Positions 53,337 through 62,960 are shown, numbered from the stretch's first letter. The stretch: 64,000 nt of DNA from Chitinophagaceae bacterium DXS (GCA_030345135.1 CP128386.1:775129-839128); one strand, 5' to 3'. Notes: generated by a model from the letters alone, not told the origin. Made by a program: numbers and translations.

Positions 53337-54530
53337 ATGAAAAAAATTGCTATGCTCGGCGCCGGATTCATCGGCCGTTTTTACGCAGATGCTTTACAGG
53401 GTTTAAGAAGCAGGGATAAAGTAGTATGCATTTATGCAAGACGGGAGGAAAGTGCAAAAAAGTTTGCTGCCGATTATAATTGCGAGCACTGGACTACGAG
53501 TATGGAAGAAGCTGTTGCTAATCCGGATGTTGAAGTAGTTTGTATCGCGTTGCCCAACAACCTGCATGAAGAAGCTGTGATGCTTTGCTGCAAGCACAAA
53601 AAAGCTGTTATTACAACAAAGCCGCTTGGCCGCAATGCCGAGGAAGCAAAACGCATGTTGCTTGCTGTGGAAGAGGCCGGCATTTTCAATGGATACCTTG
53701 AAGACCTGGTATATACACCCAAATTCATCAAAGCGCATGAAAGTGTGAAGAACGGTGCTGTTGGCCGTGTGCTGTGGGCGAAGAGCCGCGAAACACATCC
53801 TGGCCCGCACAGCGAATGGTTCTGGAATATTGAACAGGCAGGCGGTGGATGTATCCTCGATTTGGGCTGTCACTGCATTGAGATTGGCAGAAGCTACATT
53901 GGAAAAGATATTAAACCTGTTGAAGTAATGTGTTGGGCGGATACACAGGTAAAACCCATCGATGCAGAAGACCATGCTATCGGTTTAGTGAAATATGAAA
54001 ACGGGGCCATCGGTCAGTTTGAAGTAAGCTGGACATTCCGCGGTGGTATGGATCTGCGGGATGAAGTAATGGGAAGCGAGGGAACAATCTGGATCAACAG
54101 TTTTTTACGTACCGGATTTGAAATGTTTACTACAGGCAAGGGCGCTGACTATGTTGCTGAAAAAGCAGAAAGCAATACCGGCTGGCTTTTTCCTGTCGGT
54201 GACGAAGTAAATGAACTGGGTTATAATCATATGTTCATGGACATGTTCAACAGCATGGAAAAAGGCGTGGATCCCAGGGAAACATTTTATGACGGATATG
54301 TTGTTAATGCCATCATTGATGCTGCTTACAAATCAGCCAAAACTAAATTGTGGGAGCCTGTGAAACTGGATATCTGGCGTGGTAAAGAAGGTCTTACAAA
54401 AGACAGCCACCTTGTTGAATACGATGCAGATAACTATCTGATCAAAGAAGAAATGACACATTACGGAGCAAAAAAAGTGATCGTTAAAAATAAACATACA
54501 GGAAAGATTGAGGAAAAAGAAGTGAAGTAG
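53337..54530 (+). CDS. Gfo/Idh/MocA-family sugar dehydrogenase
   Basis: 397 aa cytosolic NAD(P)-dependent dehydrogenase. GAGFIG (8-13) Rossmann loop; the EKP position reads TTKPLG (Lys95-Pro96), keeping the catalytic Lys; C-terminal half GGGCILDLGCHCIEIG contains the expected His. Oxidises a hydroxyl of a sugar, inositol or sugar acid. Followed by IlvD/Edd dehydratase and SDR genes on the same strand. Confidence 0.9.
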   Translation: MKKIAMLGAGFIGRFYADALQGLRSRDKVVCIYARREESAKKFAADYNCEHWTTSMEEAVANPDVEVVCIALPNNLHEEAVMLCCKHKKAVITTKPLGRNAEEAKRMLLAVEEAGIFNGYLEDLVYTPKFIKAHESVKNGAVGRVLWAKSRETHPGPHSEWFWNIEQAGGGCILDLGCHCIEIGRSYIGKDIKPVEVMCWADTQVKPIDAEDHAIGLVKYENGAIGQFEVSWTFRGGMDLRDEVMGSEGTIWINSFLRTGFEMFTTGKGADYVAEKAESNTGWLFPVGDEVNELGYNHMFMDMFNSMEKGVDPRETFYDGYVVNAIIDAAYKSAKTKLWEPVKLDIWRGKEGLTKDSHLVEYDADNYLIKEEMTHYGAKKVIVKNKHTGKIEEKEVK

Positions 54531-54537
54531 TGAAGCC

Positions 54538-54888
54538 GTGAATGGTGAAAAGTGAATAGTGAAAGGTGGGACAGCTTTTAATTCTTTGAGCAGCTTAATT
54601 GTAGAAAGTACGAAGTACGAATTACGAAGTACTTAGGTTCAGGCGGGTTTATTTTTCTCAATTCCTTTCAACGATTATGAAGATCGAAATTGATAAACTT
54701 GTTAGCACTTAAGTACTTCGTACTTCGTAACTCGTACTTACAGGAATGTGAAGACTGAAAACAGTAAACTTGTTCGAGCCAGGTACTTCGTACTTCGTAA
54801 CTCGTACTTGACCATGGTTCATGTTTAGTTAATAATACACCGGAGCTTGGTGAATAGCTAAAAGCTCATAGCTCATAGCTTACAGCTC
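54538..54888. repeat. Multiple heptad repeats and a duplicated ~70 bp segment
   Basis: In order: H units (54538-54568), sense A units (AGTACGA, 54605-54634), then two direct copies of a ~70-bp segment (about 54670-54740 and 54741-54812), each ending with reverse-complement A units (GTACTTC), and reverse-complement B units at 54852-54888. Sense words are near the preceding stop, reverse-complement words near the following start. Most of the 373-bp spacer is repeat. Confidence 0.9.
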
Positions 54889-54903
54889 CCCAACATCTAA
54901 CGA

Positions 54904-56616
54904 ATGAAGCAAGCATTGAGAAGCCAGAACTGGTTTGGTAAAAAAGGTAAAGACGGTTTTATATATCGTGCGTGGATGAAAAAGCAAGGCATCCCGGGGC
55001 ATGAATTTGACGGCAGGCCTGTCATAGGCATTTGTAACACCTGGAGCGAATTAACGCCTTGCAACGGACATTTCAGGGAACTGGCGGAATGTGTTAAGCG
55101 CGGCGTGTATGAAGCAGGCGGATTCCCGGTTGAATTTCCGGTAATGTCATTAGGTGAGACGCTGATGAAACCTACGGCAATGCTCTTCCGTAATCTTGTG
55201 AGTATGGATGTGGAAGAATCTATCCGGGGCAATCCTATCGACGGCGTTGTATTGCTATGCGGTTGCGATAAAACTACGCCGGCATTATTGATGGGTGCAT
55301 GCAGTGTTGATATCCCTTCAATTATTGTTTCAGGCGGTCCCATGTTAACTGGTAAGCATCGCGGTCAGAGTATCAGCACCAGTGATATCTGGCGTTTTAG
55401 CGAAGCGGTTCGTTCTGGTAAAATGACCAACGAAGAATTGCTGCTTGCTGAGGCTGGCATGTGTCGTAGCGATGGGCATTGTGCTGTTATGGGTACCGCA
55501 TCTACGATGGCTTGTATGGCTGAATCTTTGGGAATGACATTGCCGGGCAACGCAGCTATTCCTGCTCCTGATGCAGCAAGAAAAGTGCTGGCACATATGT
55601 CAGGAACAGAGATCGTAAAGATGGTAAAAGAAGATCGCAAACCTTCTGATATTCTCACAAGACAGGCATTTGAAAATGCAATCATGGTGAACGCTGCTAT
55701 AGGCGGATCAACCAATTTTGTGATCCATTTGTTGGCGATAGCCGGGAGGGTAGGCATTGATCTTACTTTGGAAGACTTCGATAAATATTCAAAGGATATT
55801 CCACTGATCGCAAATTTGCAACCTTCCGGTCAATACTTTATGGAAGATATGTACTATGCCGGCGGACTTCCTGCTGTGATCAAAGGTCTGCTGGATACAC
55901 TGAACAGTGATGCTGTTACAGTAAATGGAAAAAGTATAAAAGATAACTATGCAGGTTCGGTCAGCTACAATGAAGAAGTTATCTCTGGTGTGGACAAACC
56001 ATTCAATCCAACATCCGGCATCATTGTGCTGAAAGGAAATCTTTGTGAAACAGGCGCTGTTATTAAACCCTCCGCAGCAAGTGAACACCTGATGAAACAC
56101 AAAGGCCGGGCCGTTGTGTTTGACAATATTGAAGATTACAAGGCAAGGGTAGATGATCCTAACCTGGATGTGGATGAAACCTGTGTGATGGTATTAAAGA
56201 ATGTTGGTCCTAAAGGTTATCCCGGTATGCCGGAAGTTGGCAATATGGGATTACCTCAAAAAATACTGGCAAAAGGAGTGAAGGATATGGTCCGCATTTC
56301 CGATGGACGAATGAGTGGCACCGGTTTCGGAACAGTTGTATTGCATGCTACGCCGGAAGCAACGGAAGGCGGCAATTTTGCGCTCGTGCAGAATGGAGAT
56401 ATCATTGAATTAGATGTTCGCGCAAGACTTCTTCAGTTGCATGTTTCCGATGAAGAGTTGGCCGCAAGAAGACAACAATGGAAAGCGCCGGCTCCTCATG
56501 TTGAAAGAGGTTATGTAGGGCAATACATCAAACACGTCGAGCAAGCCAATCAGGGCGCCGATCTTGATTTTCTGAAAGGAAAATCCGGCAGTGAGGTAAC
56601 GCGGGATTCTCATTAA
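54904..56616 (+). CDS. IlvD/Edd-family sugar-acid dehydratase
   Basis: 570 aa Fe-S dehydratase. Cluster Cys ligands are at Cys53 (TPCN), Cys121 (GCDK) and Cys193 (GHCAVMGTASTM), as in the family. In IlvD proper this converts dihydroxy-acids; members next to Gfo/Idh/MocA and SDR genes typically dehydrate aldonic acids (arabonate, xylonate or similar) to 2-keto-3-deoxy acids. No branched-chain biosynthesis gene is adjacent. Substrate not resolved. Confidence 0.9.
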   Translation: MKQALRSQNWFGKKGKDGFIYRAWMKKQGIPGHEFDGRPVIGICNTWSELTPCNGHFRELAECVKRGVYEAGGFPVEFPVMSLGETLMKPTAMLFRNLVSMDVEESIRGNPIDGVVLLCGCDKTTPALLMGACSVDIPSIIVSGGPMLTGKHRGQSISTSDIWRFSEAVRSGKMTNEELLLAEAGMCRSDGHCAVMGTASTMACMAESLGMTLPGNAAIPAPDAARKVLAHMSGTEIVKMVKEDRKPSDILTRQAFENAIMVNAAIGGSTNFVIHLLAIAGRVGIDLTLEDFDKYSKDIPLIANLQPSGQYFMEDMYYAGGLPAVIKGLLDTLNSDAVTVNGKSIKDNYAGSVSYNEEVISGVDKPFNPTSGIIVLKGNLCETGAVIKPSAASEHLMKHKGRAVVFDNIEDYKARVDDPNLDVDETCVMVLKNVGPKGYPGMPEVGNMGLPQKILAKGVKDMVRISDGRMSGTGFGTVVLHATPEATEGGNFALVQNGDIIELDVRARLLQLHVSDEELAARRQQWKAPAPHVERGYVGQYIKHVEQANQGADLDFLKGKSGSEVTRDSH

Positions 56617-56780
56617 GCTATCAGCTATCAGCCATCAGCTATCTGATCAATTTTGATTAGCGTTAAATTATTCAAACGGTCAATACCTGACATCTGATAC
56701 CTGACGCCTGATACTTCATACCTCATTCCTCACCTTTTATTCACTGGGCTGAAAGCTAATAGCTGACAGCTGAAAGCTTA
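56615..56780. repeat. B and C heptad repeats bracketing the dehydratase-SDR spacer
   Basis: Sense B units (AGCTATC) start at the dehydratase stop TAA (56615-56643); reverse-complement C units (CTGATACC-like) fill 56685-56740 and reverse-complement B units 56748-56779, ending 5 nt before the SDR start. Confidence 0.9.
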
Positions 56781-56784
56781 AAAC

Positions 56785-57555
56785 ATGTCTAACGATTTTT
56801 CTCAAAAGGTTGCTATTGTTACCGGTGCCGGACAGGGCATCGGTTTTGAAATTTGTTGCCAGCTTGCCAAAAATGGCGCAAAGGTTTTATTGAATGATAT
56901 TGATCAGCAGTTAACGGATCATGCTGTTTCGGAGATAAATGCCAAATATCCGGATTCCTGTATTGGCCTTAGTGGTGATTGCGCAGATATCAATTTTATC
57001 CGCGAAATGGTCAAAACGGCTGTAAATAAATTCGGTCAGCTGAATATGGTAATGGCTAACGCAGGTATTACTTTGTTTGGAGACTTCCTTACCTATTCAC
57101 CGGATGCGTTTTACAAAGTATTGCATACCAATCTTGGCGGCAGTTTCTTCCTGGCGCAGGAAGCCTCTAAACAAATGATCAGCCAGGGAAATGGCGGAAG
57201 CATTCTTTTTATGTCATCCGTAACTGGCCACCAGGCACATAAAAATCTCGCGGCTTATGGAATGACCAAGGCCGCTCTTGAAATGCTTGCAAAAAACCTG
57301 GTGATTGAAGTGTCTCAATACAAGATCACAGTAAATGCTATCGCGCCTGGTGCTACCGCTACTGAACGCACGCTGGAGGACAAAGATTATAACAAGGTAT
57401 GGTCAACAATTACCCCAATGGGGCGACCAGCTAAAACCTCGGATATTGCCAATGCAGCGCTATTCTTCCTTTCTCCCTCTTCAGGCCATATTACAGGTCA
57501 AAGTTTAGTGATTGATGGTGGATGGACATCTGTAAGCCCTTCTCCATATGATTGA
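56785..57555 (+). CDS. Short-chain dehydrogenase/reductase
   Basis: 256 aa NAD(P)-dependent oxidoreductase. TGAGQGIG (13-20), NAG (92-94), and catalytic Ser145, Tyr158 and Lys162 (SSVTGHQAHKNLAAYGMTK). It could oxidise or reduce a sugar, aldonic-acid or 2-keto intermediate made by the upstream dehydrogenase and dehydratase. Last of a three-gene co-directional group, ended by the terminator at 57588. Confidence 0.93.
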   Translation: MSNDFSQKVAIVTGAGQGIGFEICCQLAKNGAKVLLNDIDQQLTDHAVSEINAKYPDSCIGLSGDCADINFIREMVKTAVNKFGQLNMVMANAGITLFGDFLTYSPDAFYKVLHTNLGGSFFLAQEASKQMISQGNGGSILFMSSVTGHQAHKNLAAYGMTKAALEMLAKNLVIEVSQYKITVNAIAPGATATERTLEDKDYNKVWSTITPMGRPAKTSDIANAALFFLSPSSGHITGQSLVIDGGWTSVSPSPYD

Positions 57556-57587
57556 TTTATAAATTTTAAGGTGAAAATAGTTTAATA

Positions 57588-57615
57588 AAGGGCCAATTTT
57601 CAGGGCCCTTATTTT
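57588..57615 (+). terminator. Intrinsic terminator after the SDR gene
   Basis: AAGGGCC / GGCCCTT stem (7 bp) with a 9-nt loop and ATTTT after it, 32 bp past the SDR stop codon. Confidence 0.72.
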
Positions 57616-57709
57616 ACCAATACTCCACATTTGTTAACTAAAAGTTATTCAAGAAATTTCTCAATTCCTTAGCTATTATTCAACACCTTTCACAGAAAAT
57701 TGGAAAATA

Positions 57710-57729
57710 TTAGTTGTTTAAATAACTAA
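57710..57729. promoter_or_regulatory. Palindrome upstream of the isoaspartyl-peptidase gene
   Basis: TTAGTT and AACTAA half-sites with an 8-nt AT-rich centre, 30 bp before the start codon. TTGG at 57700 and TAATTTCG at 57727 loosely resemble -33 and -7 elements, so the palindrome would overlap the promoter and could be an operator. No regulator is assigned. Confidence 0.4.
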
Positions 57730-57758
57730 TTTCGGCGCCGTTAAAGAGAGATGAATTC

Positions 57759-58706
57759 ATGCAGACTATTACGCTTGCAATCCATGGCGGGGCAGGGACA
57801 ATTTTGAAGGAGGACATGACACCCGAACTAGAGCAGGCTTATTATAACGGACTGCAGGAAGCATTGAACGGAGGATATGCTGTTTTGGAAGAAGGTGGTT
57901 CGGCAGTCAATGCCATAAAGGCGGCCATCGTTATTTTGGAAGACAACATGTTGTTCAACGCGGGAAGGGGATCTGTCTTTACAAAAAAGGGTGTGCAGGA
58001 AATGGATGCAGCCATCATGGATGGAAAAACATTAGATGCCGGTGCAGTAACCGGCGTGAGAAATGTTCGAAATCCGATTGAGCTGGCGACGGAAGTGATG
58101 CGAAACAGCAACCACGTGTTTTTGAGCGGAAAAGGTGCTACTGATTTCGCGATCAAACAAGGTATAAAGCTGGAGCCGGATGAATACTTTTTCTCGCAGT
58201 TCCGCTATGATCAATGGAAGGCCATCAGGGATTCTGATAATTATTCTTTAGATCATACGCATCAACACCTGGAAGAACTGATGAAGGATAAAAAGTTCGG
58301 TACAGTTGGTGCAGTTGCGCTGGATGCAGAAGGAAATATCGCTGCAGCTACAAGCACCGGTGGCATGACGAACAAGAAGTATGGCAGGATAGGAGATAGT
58401 CCAATTATAGGTTCAGGAACTTACGCCAACAACAAAACATGCGGCATTAGCTGCACCGGTCACGGAGAAATGTTCATCAGATCTGTAGCCGCTTACGACG
58501 TAAGTTGTTTGATGGAATACAAAGGAATGAGTTTGAAAGATGCAATGGAAGTGGTGGTGAATGAGAAACTGGTAAAAATGGGCGGCGAAGGCGGAATGAT
58601 CGGAGTGGATGCCCGGGGGAATGCTGTGATGGTTTTGAATAGCGCCGGAATGTACCGCGCAGGACGCAGCAGTAATGGATGGAATGAACTAGCTATTTAT
58701 AAATGA
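57759..58706 (+). CDS. iaaA: Isoaspartyl peptidase / type III asparaginase (Ntn hydrolase)
   Basis: 315 aa. Self-cleaving Ntn hydrolase with Thr182 as the exposed nucleophile (KKFGTVGAVALD), and downstream STGGMTNKKYGRIGDSPIIGSGTYA, the family substrate-binding region. Hydrolyses beta-aspartyl dipeptides or asparagine. N-terminus LAIHGGAGTI is typical; no signal peptide, so cytosolic. Separated by terminators on both sides, so a single-gene unit. Confidence 0.92.
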   Translation: MQTITLAIHGGAGTILKEDMTPELEQAYYNGLQEALNGGYAVLEEGGSAVNAIKAAIVILEDNMLFNAGRGSVFTKKGVQEMDAAIMDGKTLDAGAVTGVRNVRNPIELATEVMRNSNHVFLSGKGATDFAIKQGIKLEPDEYFFSQFRYDQWKAIRDSDNYSLDHTHQHLEELMKDKKFGTVGAVALDAEGNIAAATSTGGMTNKKYGRIGDSPIIGSGTYANNKTCGISCTGHGEMFIRSVAAYDVSCLMEYKGMSLKDAMEVVVNEKLVKMGGEGGMIGVDARGNAVMVLNSAGMYRAGRSSNGWNELAIYK

Positions 58707-58734
58707 ACCCATCGTGGGTAGTCACATGAGAACA

Positions 58735-58768
58735 AACCCCGTTCTGTTTAATTACAGGCGGGGTTTTT
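58735..58768 (+). terminator. Intrinsic terminator after iaaA
   Basis: AACCCCG / CGGGGTT stem with inner CTGT/ACAG pairs and five T after it, 28 bp past the stop codon. Confidence 0.85.
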
Positions 58769-58779
58769 ATTTTGGAGAA

Positions 58780-59047
58780 CCACGGCGGCACGGCGACAAA
58801 GCGGAACACGGAGTTTATTAATTGAAAATTGAAAGGTGACAATTGAAAATGATTGCCAATAAAAAAGCATGAGCCGTTTTGATGAAGACTCATGCTTTTA
58901 AAAAAATACATTGTTACACAGAGAAAAATACAGAGGATACACAGAATTTCACAGAGCAACGTCTGTTCATTTGCACATTCGCACATTTCCTCATTTGCAC
59001 ATCTGCACATTCCCCATCATTTTCAATTTTCAATTCTCCATTATCAA
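58780..59047. repeat. Mixed low-complexity repeats between iaaA and the next convergent gene
   Basis: CACGGCGACAAAG-type segment (58785-58812), sense I units after iaaA (ATTGAAA, 58819-58851), CACAGAG-type repeats (58915-58960), and on the minus strand E octads (58973-59018) then I units that begin directly at the stop TAA of the 59048-60247 gene. This accounts for nearly all of the 341-bp spacer. Confidence 0.85.
58861..58905 (-). terminator. Intrinsic terminator, mainly for the minus strand
   Basis: AAAAGCATGAG / CTCATGCTTTT stem (11 bp) with a 15-nt loop, A-run on the left giving six T in minus-strand transcripts, and four T plus A-run on the right for plus-strand ones. It would end the gene at 59048-60247. 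Confidence 0.78.
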
Positions 59048-60247
59048 TTACTTCACCTCTACCGGTATAAAGATCAGCGGCGTTGGTAAGCATGAAGCTC
59101 CCGGAGGAGAATAAGTCAGATGTATGGTCTGCTCTTCGCCATTGGCTGCCGGTTTAAAGACCTGTACCAATATCGCCTCAGGTGCTTTTCTTGTAATCAG
59201 TGTATTGGAAGGAAGCTGAATAACACCTTCTTTGAATTTGCCCCCACTAACAACCATTGTATTCGCCATTCCGCTGCACCATTGGTTGTTATCGCTGCGC
59301 GAGTTCCAGGTTACAAGTGCCAGTCCTTTGCCGTCGCTGCTCTTCCATTTAATCTCCATATTATACATTACACCATAGTTACCGTCAAGTCTTGCCACTT
59401 CCGCGGTAGAGCTTTCTTTGCCAAGCACCCAGGGATCTTTGTCGCCGTCGGCCACTATTATTTGAGACACACCATTTTTTGTATCCAGCACAGTGTCATT
59501 AAACAACCTGTAGTTGCTAACGCCAAACACACCTCTGCCAGCGCCGCTGTGCGATTTTGTAGGTATCACAGTTTTGATGCGTTCCATCGCAACGGGAGCA
59601 GGCGTTTTAGGATCAGTTTGTACAATACTGATCTCGCCTGGCTGATCAATCACAAATTCATACAATCCATGAACAAGCTCATCATACTTCACTACAAACT
59701 TTTCCTGGGCCGGGTCAATAGCAACGGCTTCGCCAGCTTTAATCGTGCGGATATTATTGTCTCCTTTAGAAGCAAAATAATCAGCAAGTCCTTGTTTACC
59801 TATCTGGAAATAATTAGCGCTTGGGCGCTGTGAGGAATATTTCAACATGCGCAGGTGCATTGGCGCTTTCCCGGTATTCCTGATCACAGCAGTTATCTTG
59901 CGGTCGATCTTCGCAGGCTCTTTTATTCCGTTTACATTATATACATACAGGCGGACTGTCCCCGGCTGCACAGGCTCTCTGAATGCAATGGCTTCAGGAA
60001 CGCGGATATACTCCGGATCATCGGAGATCAGGAATTGTGGCCCGGGCTGTACTATTTTCTGATAGCTGATCAATGGCAATTTTTCAGTCAGAAATCCCGG
60101 TAGTTCTACAATATGACCCTGAGGAGTATTTAGCAATGTTTTTGTCTGCTCTTCAGTTATTTGTTGTGAGAAAGACGAAAGGCTACAGCTAATAGTGAAG
60201 CCAAGCAAAATTGTCCTGGAGGTTAGTTTCAGGTTAATTCTTTTCAT
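59048..60247 (-). CDS. Secreted protein of unknown function
   Basis: 399 aa with a signal peptide (about 1-28, ISCSLSSFSQ). Beta-rich, with recurring PGTVRLYVYNVNGI, GEISIVQTDPKTP and ILVQVFKPAANGEEQTI segments that look like immunoglobulin-like or copper-oxidase-like sandwich domains. I do not recognise the family and see no catalytic signature. Divergent from nothing; adjacent to the ROK regulator on the same strand (106 bp). May be part of a sugar locus. Confidence 0.5.
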   Translation of the reverse strand: MKRINLKLTSRTILLGFTISCSLSSFSQQITEEQTKTLLNTPQGHIVELPGFLTEKLPLISYQKIVQPGPQFLISDDPEYIRVPEAIAFREPVQPGTVRLYVYNVNGIKEPAKIDRKITAVIRNTGKAPMHLRMLKYSSQRPSANYFQIGKQGLADYFASKGDNNIRTIKAGEAVAIDPAQEKFVVKYDELVHGLYEFVIDQPGEISIVQTDPKTPAPVAMERIKTVIPTKSHSGAGRGVFGVSNYRLFNDTVLDTKNGVSQIIVADGDKDPWVLGKESSTAEVARLDGNYGVMYNMEIKWKSSDGKGLALVTWNSRSDNNQWCSGMANTMVVSGGKFKEGVIQLPSNTLITRKAPEAILVQVFKPAANGEEQTIHLTYSPPGASCLPTPLIFIPVEVK

Positions 60248-60352
60248 GGGAGAAAGTTTGCCTAATTAAGAAAATAATTTCGTTATCAGACAAACTTAAT
60301 AATTTATTTTATAAACTAAGTTTATTTTATACTCAATTTTTAATAATAAGGG

Positions 60353-61597
60353 CTACTTTTCAATCAATCCACCGGAAAGTAATTTGTTTCTTGCAAGCAA
60401 ACAGCCGCCAATTACCCCTGCTTTTTCGTGTAGTTTTGACATGCGTAGCTGTGTATCATTATTTACAAGGCTTAGCGAGTATTTATTAAGGGCGCTGCGT
60501 ATGGGCAATCGTATATAATCGCCGGTTTCTGCAAGTGTGCCGCCTAATATTACCAGTTCGGGGTTGAAGATATTTATCAATACGGATATACCGCGTCCGA
60601 TCTTTTCACCAAGTTCAGCAATCAACTCTATACACAGAACGTCTTCATTATTGGTTGCCTCAATAATATCTGCCAATCGCAAGTCTGCCGGCAACGATTT
60701 GTTCTTTAATAATACAGAGGTAGAGCCATGTTCTATTCTATCTTTAAATAATCTTATGAGTGCCTGTCCTGAAGCTTCTGTTTCCAGGCAACCTTTCTTT
60801 CCGCAATGGCAAATGATCTCATTGGTAAATAAAGGAATGTGGCCAAACTCTCCGCCAAAGCCTGACTTGCCACGGTAAATATGACCATCTATCATAATGC
60901 CTAAACCAATGCCATAGTCAAGGTTTACAAACAGAACATTCTTCTCATCATGTACATTACCAGTATGAAATTCGCCATACGCCATGGCGCGCGAATCATT
61001 CTCAAGAAAAGCCGGAATGCCTATAGTTCTTTCAACAACTTTGCTTAACGGCTCTTCATTAAAGTGGAAAAAGCTATAGCTGTAGCCACTTTCGCTATTG
61101 ACGCGCCCGGAAAGATTGAGACAGATGGCGAGTATTTTTTTACGGTTGACTGAAAGTCCACCGATAAAAGTCTGTATAATGTGAATCAACTGGTCGAACG
61201 ATTCGTTTGTATTCGCTAACTTAAAAGGCACATGCATTTGTGAAGTGACCATGTTCTTCTTAAAGTCCAGGAGACCAAGGTTGATATAGAAATTCTTGAT
61301 ATCAACACCCACAAAAAATCCGGATTCAGCAACGAGCCCATACATGCTTGCCCTTCTGCCACCCTTCGAATCTACTTTGCCGTAATCCTTTACCAGGCCA
61401 GCAGTGATCAATTCGTTGATCAGGCTCGTCGTCTTCGGAACACTTATGTTTAATGCTGTTGCAAGGTCTGTAATAGTGGAGTCACCGGTATCATCAAGAT
61501 AATTGATAATGGCTCTTTTCAGCGACTTGTTTTTAAAGGCTACCCCGGCAATATTATCGTCAGAAAATATCTCGAGTATACTATGTTGAACTGACAT
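60353..61597 (-). CDS. ROK-family transcriptional regulator
   Basis: 414 aa with an N-terminal winged helix-turn-helix (TITDLATALNISVPKTTSLI, about 41-60) and a C-terminal ROK sugar-kinase-like domain with FGHIP (His253) and ICHCGKKGC (Cys263, Cys265, Cys270), the structural zinc site. Such regulators (NagC/XylR type) respond to sugars or sugar phosphates. Divergent from the AGE epimerase gene (160-bp gap), which is a likely target. Both have AT-rich inverted repeats between them. Confidence 0.9.
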   Translation of the reverse strand: MSVQHSILEIFSDDNIAGVAFKNKSLKRAIINYLDDTGDSTITDLATALNISVPKTTSLINELITAGLVKDYGKVDSKGGRRASMYGLVAESGFFVGVDIKNFYINLGLLDFKKNMVTSQMHVPFKLANTNESFDQLIHIIQTFIGGLSVNRKKILAICLNLSGRVNSESGYSYSFFHFNEEPLSKVVERTIGIPAFLENDSRAMAYGEFHTGNVHDEKNVLFVNLDYGIGLGIMIDGHIYRGKSGFGGEFGHIPLFTNEIICHCGKKGCLETEASGQALIRLFKDRIEHGSTSVLLKNKSLPADLRLADIIEATNNEDVLCIELIAELGEKIGRGISVLINIFNPELVILGGTLAETGDYIRLPIRSALNKYSLSLVNNDTQLRMSKLHEKAGVIGGCLLARNKLLSGGLIEK

Positions 61598-61674
61598 GAA
61601 TAGATACAGTTATTAAATGTGACTCTTTAAAAATATAAACTTCCCCACGAAAAAAGACAAAATTATTCTATTAA

Positions 61675-61717
61675 AATAATTTTTTTTATCAAGATTGATT
61701 TTTAAATAAAAATTATT
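61675..61717. promoter_or_regulatory. Candidate operator/promoter between rok and age genes
   Basis: AATAATTTTT (61675-61684) and AAAAATTATT (61708-61717) are a perfect 10-bp inverted pair in the 160-bp divergent spacer, close to TAAATTTA near 61718, a near -7 element for the AGE gene. The spacer is extremely AT-rich, so chance pairing is a real possibility. Confidence 0.35.
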
Positions 61718-61757
61718 ATAAATTTACCGTCGAAAGTAAAAAAAATTAGAAAGATAC

Positions 61758-62960
61758 ATGCAGATCGTAGAAGCTAAAGCTAATGGACAGTCAAGAGTGG
61801 ACATTACCTCCTATGCAGAACTATATAAAAATGAGTTGCTCCACAATGTGCTTCCGTTTTGGGAAAAGCACAGTCGCGACGAAGTGAACGGCGGTTTTTT
61901 TACCTGCCTCAACCGTGAGGGTAAAGTTTATGATACCGACAAATTTATGTGGTTGCAGGGACGGCAGGTTTGGTGCTTCAGTTATATGTATCATAATATA
62001 GAATGGAGGAAAGAATGGATGGATATGGCATTGCTGGGTGCCGGGTTCATGGAAAAACATGGAAGGGATGAAAATGGCAACTGGTATTTTTCAACAACTG
62101 CGGAGGGTAAACCGCTGATACAGCCGTATAACATTTTTAGTGACTGCTTTGCTGCGATGGGATTTGCTGCGTTGGATAAAATATTGCCAACAGACAGGTA
62201 CAAGGAGATTGCCGTGAACACGTTTGAAAATATTCTTCGCCGCCAGAACAACTGGAAAGGCAAATACAACAAAAGCTTCGAAGGAACGCGTTCGCTTAAG
62301 AGTTTTAGCCTGCCGATGATTCTCTGTAATCTTTCTATAGAGCTGGAACATTTACTGGGAACACAAAGAGTGAACTCATTTATACCCACAGTGATCCATG
62401 AAGTAATGGATGTTTTTTACCAGCAGGACCATGGTTTGATATTGGAGAATGTGTATGCCGACGGCAGTTTCTGCAACAGCTTTGAAGGCAGGTTATTAAA
62501 TCCTGGTCATGCAATTGAGGCGATGTGGTTCATTATGGATCTGGGTAAAAGGCTGAATGATCAGGCGCTGATCCAAAAGGCATGCGACATTATGCTACAT
62601 ACGCTTGAGCATGGATGGGACAAAACATTTGGTGGCATCTTCTACTTTATGGATGTGCTGAACAACCCACCACTACAATTAGAGTGGGATCAAAAATTAT
62701 GGTGGGTGCATGTGGAAGCGCTGGTTGCACTGGCTAAAGGCTATGCACTAACCGGTGATGACCGTTGTTTGCGTTGGTTTGAAAAAGTACACGACTATAG
62801 CTGGAAACATTTTAGAGATGAAGCATATGGAGAATGGTTTGGTTACCTGGATAGAAGAGGAGATGTGTTACTGAATGCCAAAGGCGGTAAATGGAAAGGT
62901 TGCTTTCATATTCCCCGTGCCCTGTACCAGGTTTGGAAAACATTTGAAAACATAGATTAA
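61758..62960 (+). CDS. AGE-family N-acylglucosamine 2-epimerase-like / cellobiose epimerase-like
   Basis: 400 aa alpha6/alpha6-barrel epimerase. GGFFTCLNREGKVYDTDKFMWLQGRQVW and GRLLNPGHAIEAMWFIMDLG match the substrate-binding and catalytic His regions of the AGE family. In Bacteroidetes, relatives act on N-acetylglucosamine/mannosamine or on beta-glucosidic disaccharides; which applies here is open. Divergent from the ROK regulator, suggesting a small sugar regulon. Confidence 0.85.
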   Translation: MQIVEAKANGQSRVDITSYAELYKNELLHNVLPFWEKHSRDEVNGGFFTCLNREGKVYDTDKFMWLQGRQVWCFSYMYHNIEWRKEWMDMALLGAGFMEKHGRDENGNWYFSTTAEGKPLIQPYNIFSDCFAAMGFAALDKILPTDRYKEIAVNTFENILRRQNNWKGKYNKSFEGTRSLKSFSLPMILCNLSIELEHLLGTQRVNSFIPTVIHEVMDVFYQQDHGLILENVYADGSFCNSFEGRLLNPGHAIEAMWFIMDLGKRLNDQALIQKACDIMLHTLEHGWDKTFGGIFYFMDVLNNPPLQLEWDQKLWWVHVEALVALAKGYALTGDDRCLRWFEKVHDYSWKHFRDEAYGEWFGYLDRRGDVLLNAKGGKWKGCFHIPRALYQVWKTFENID

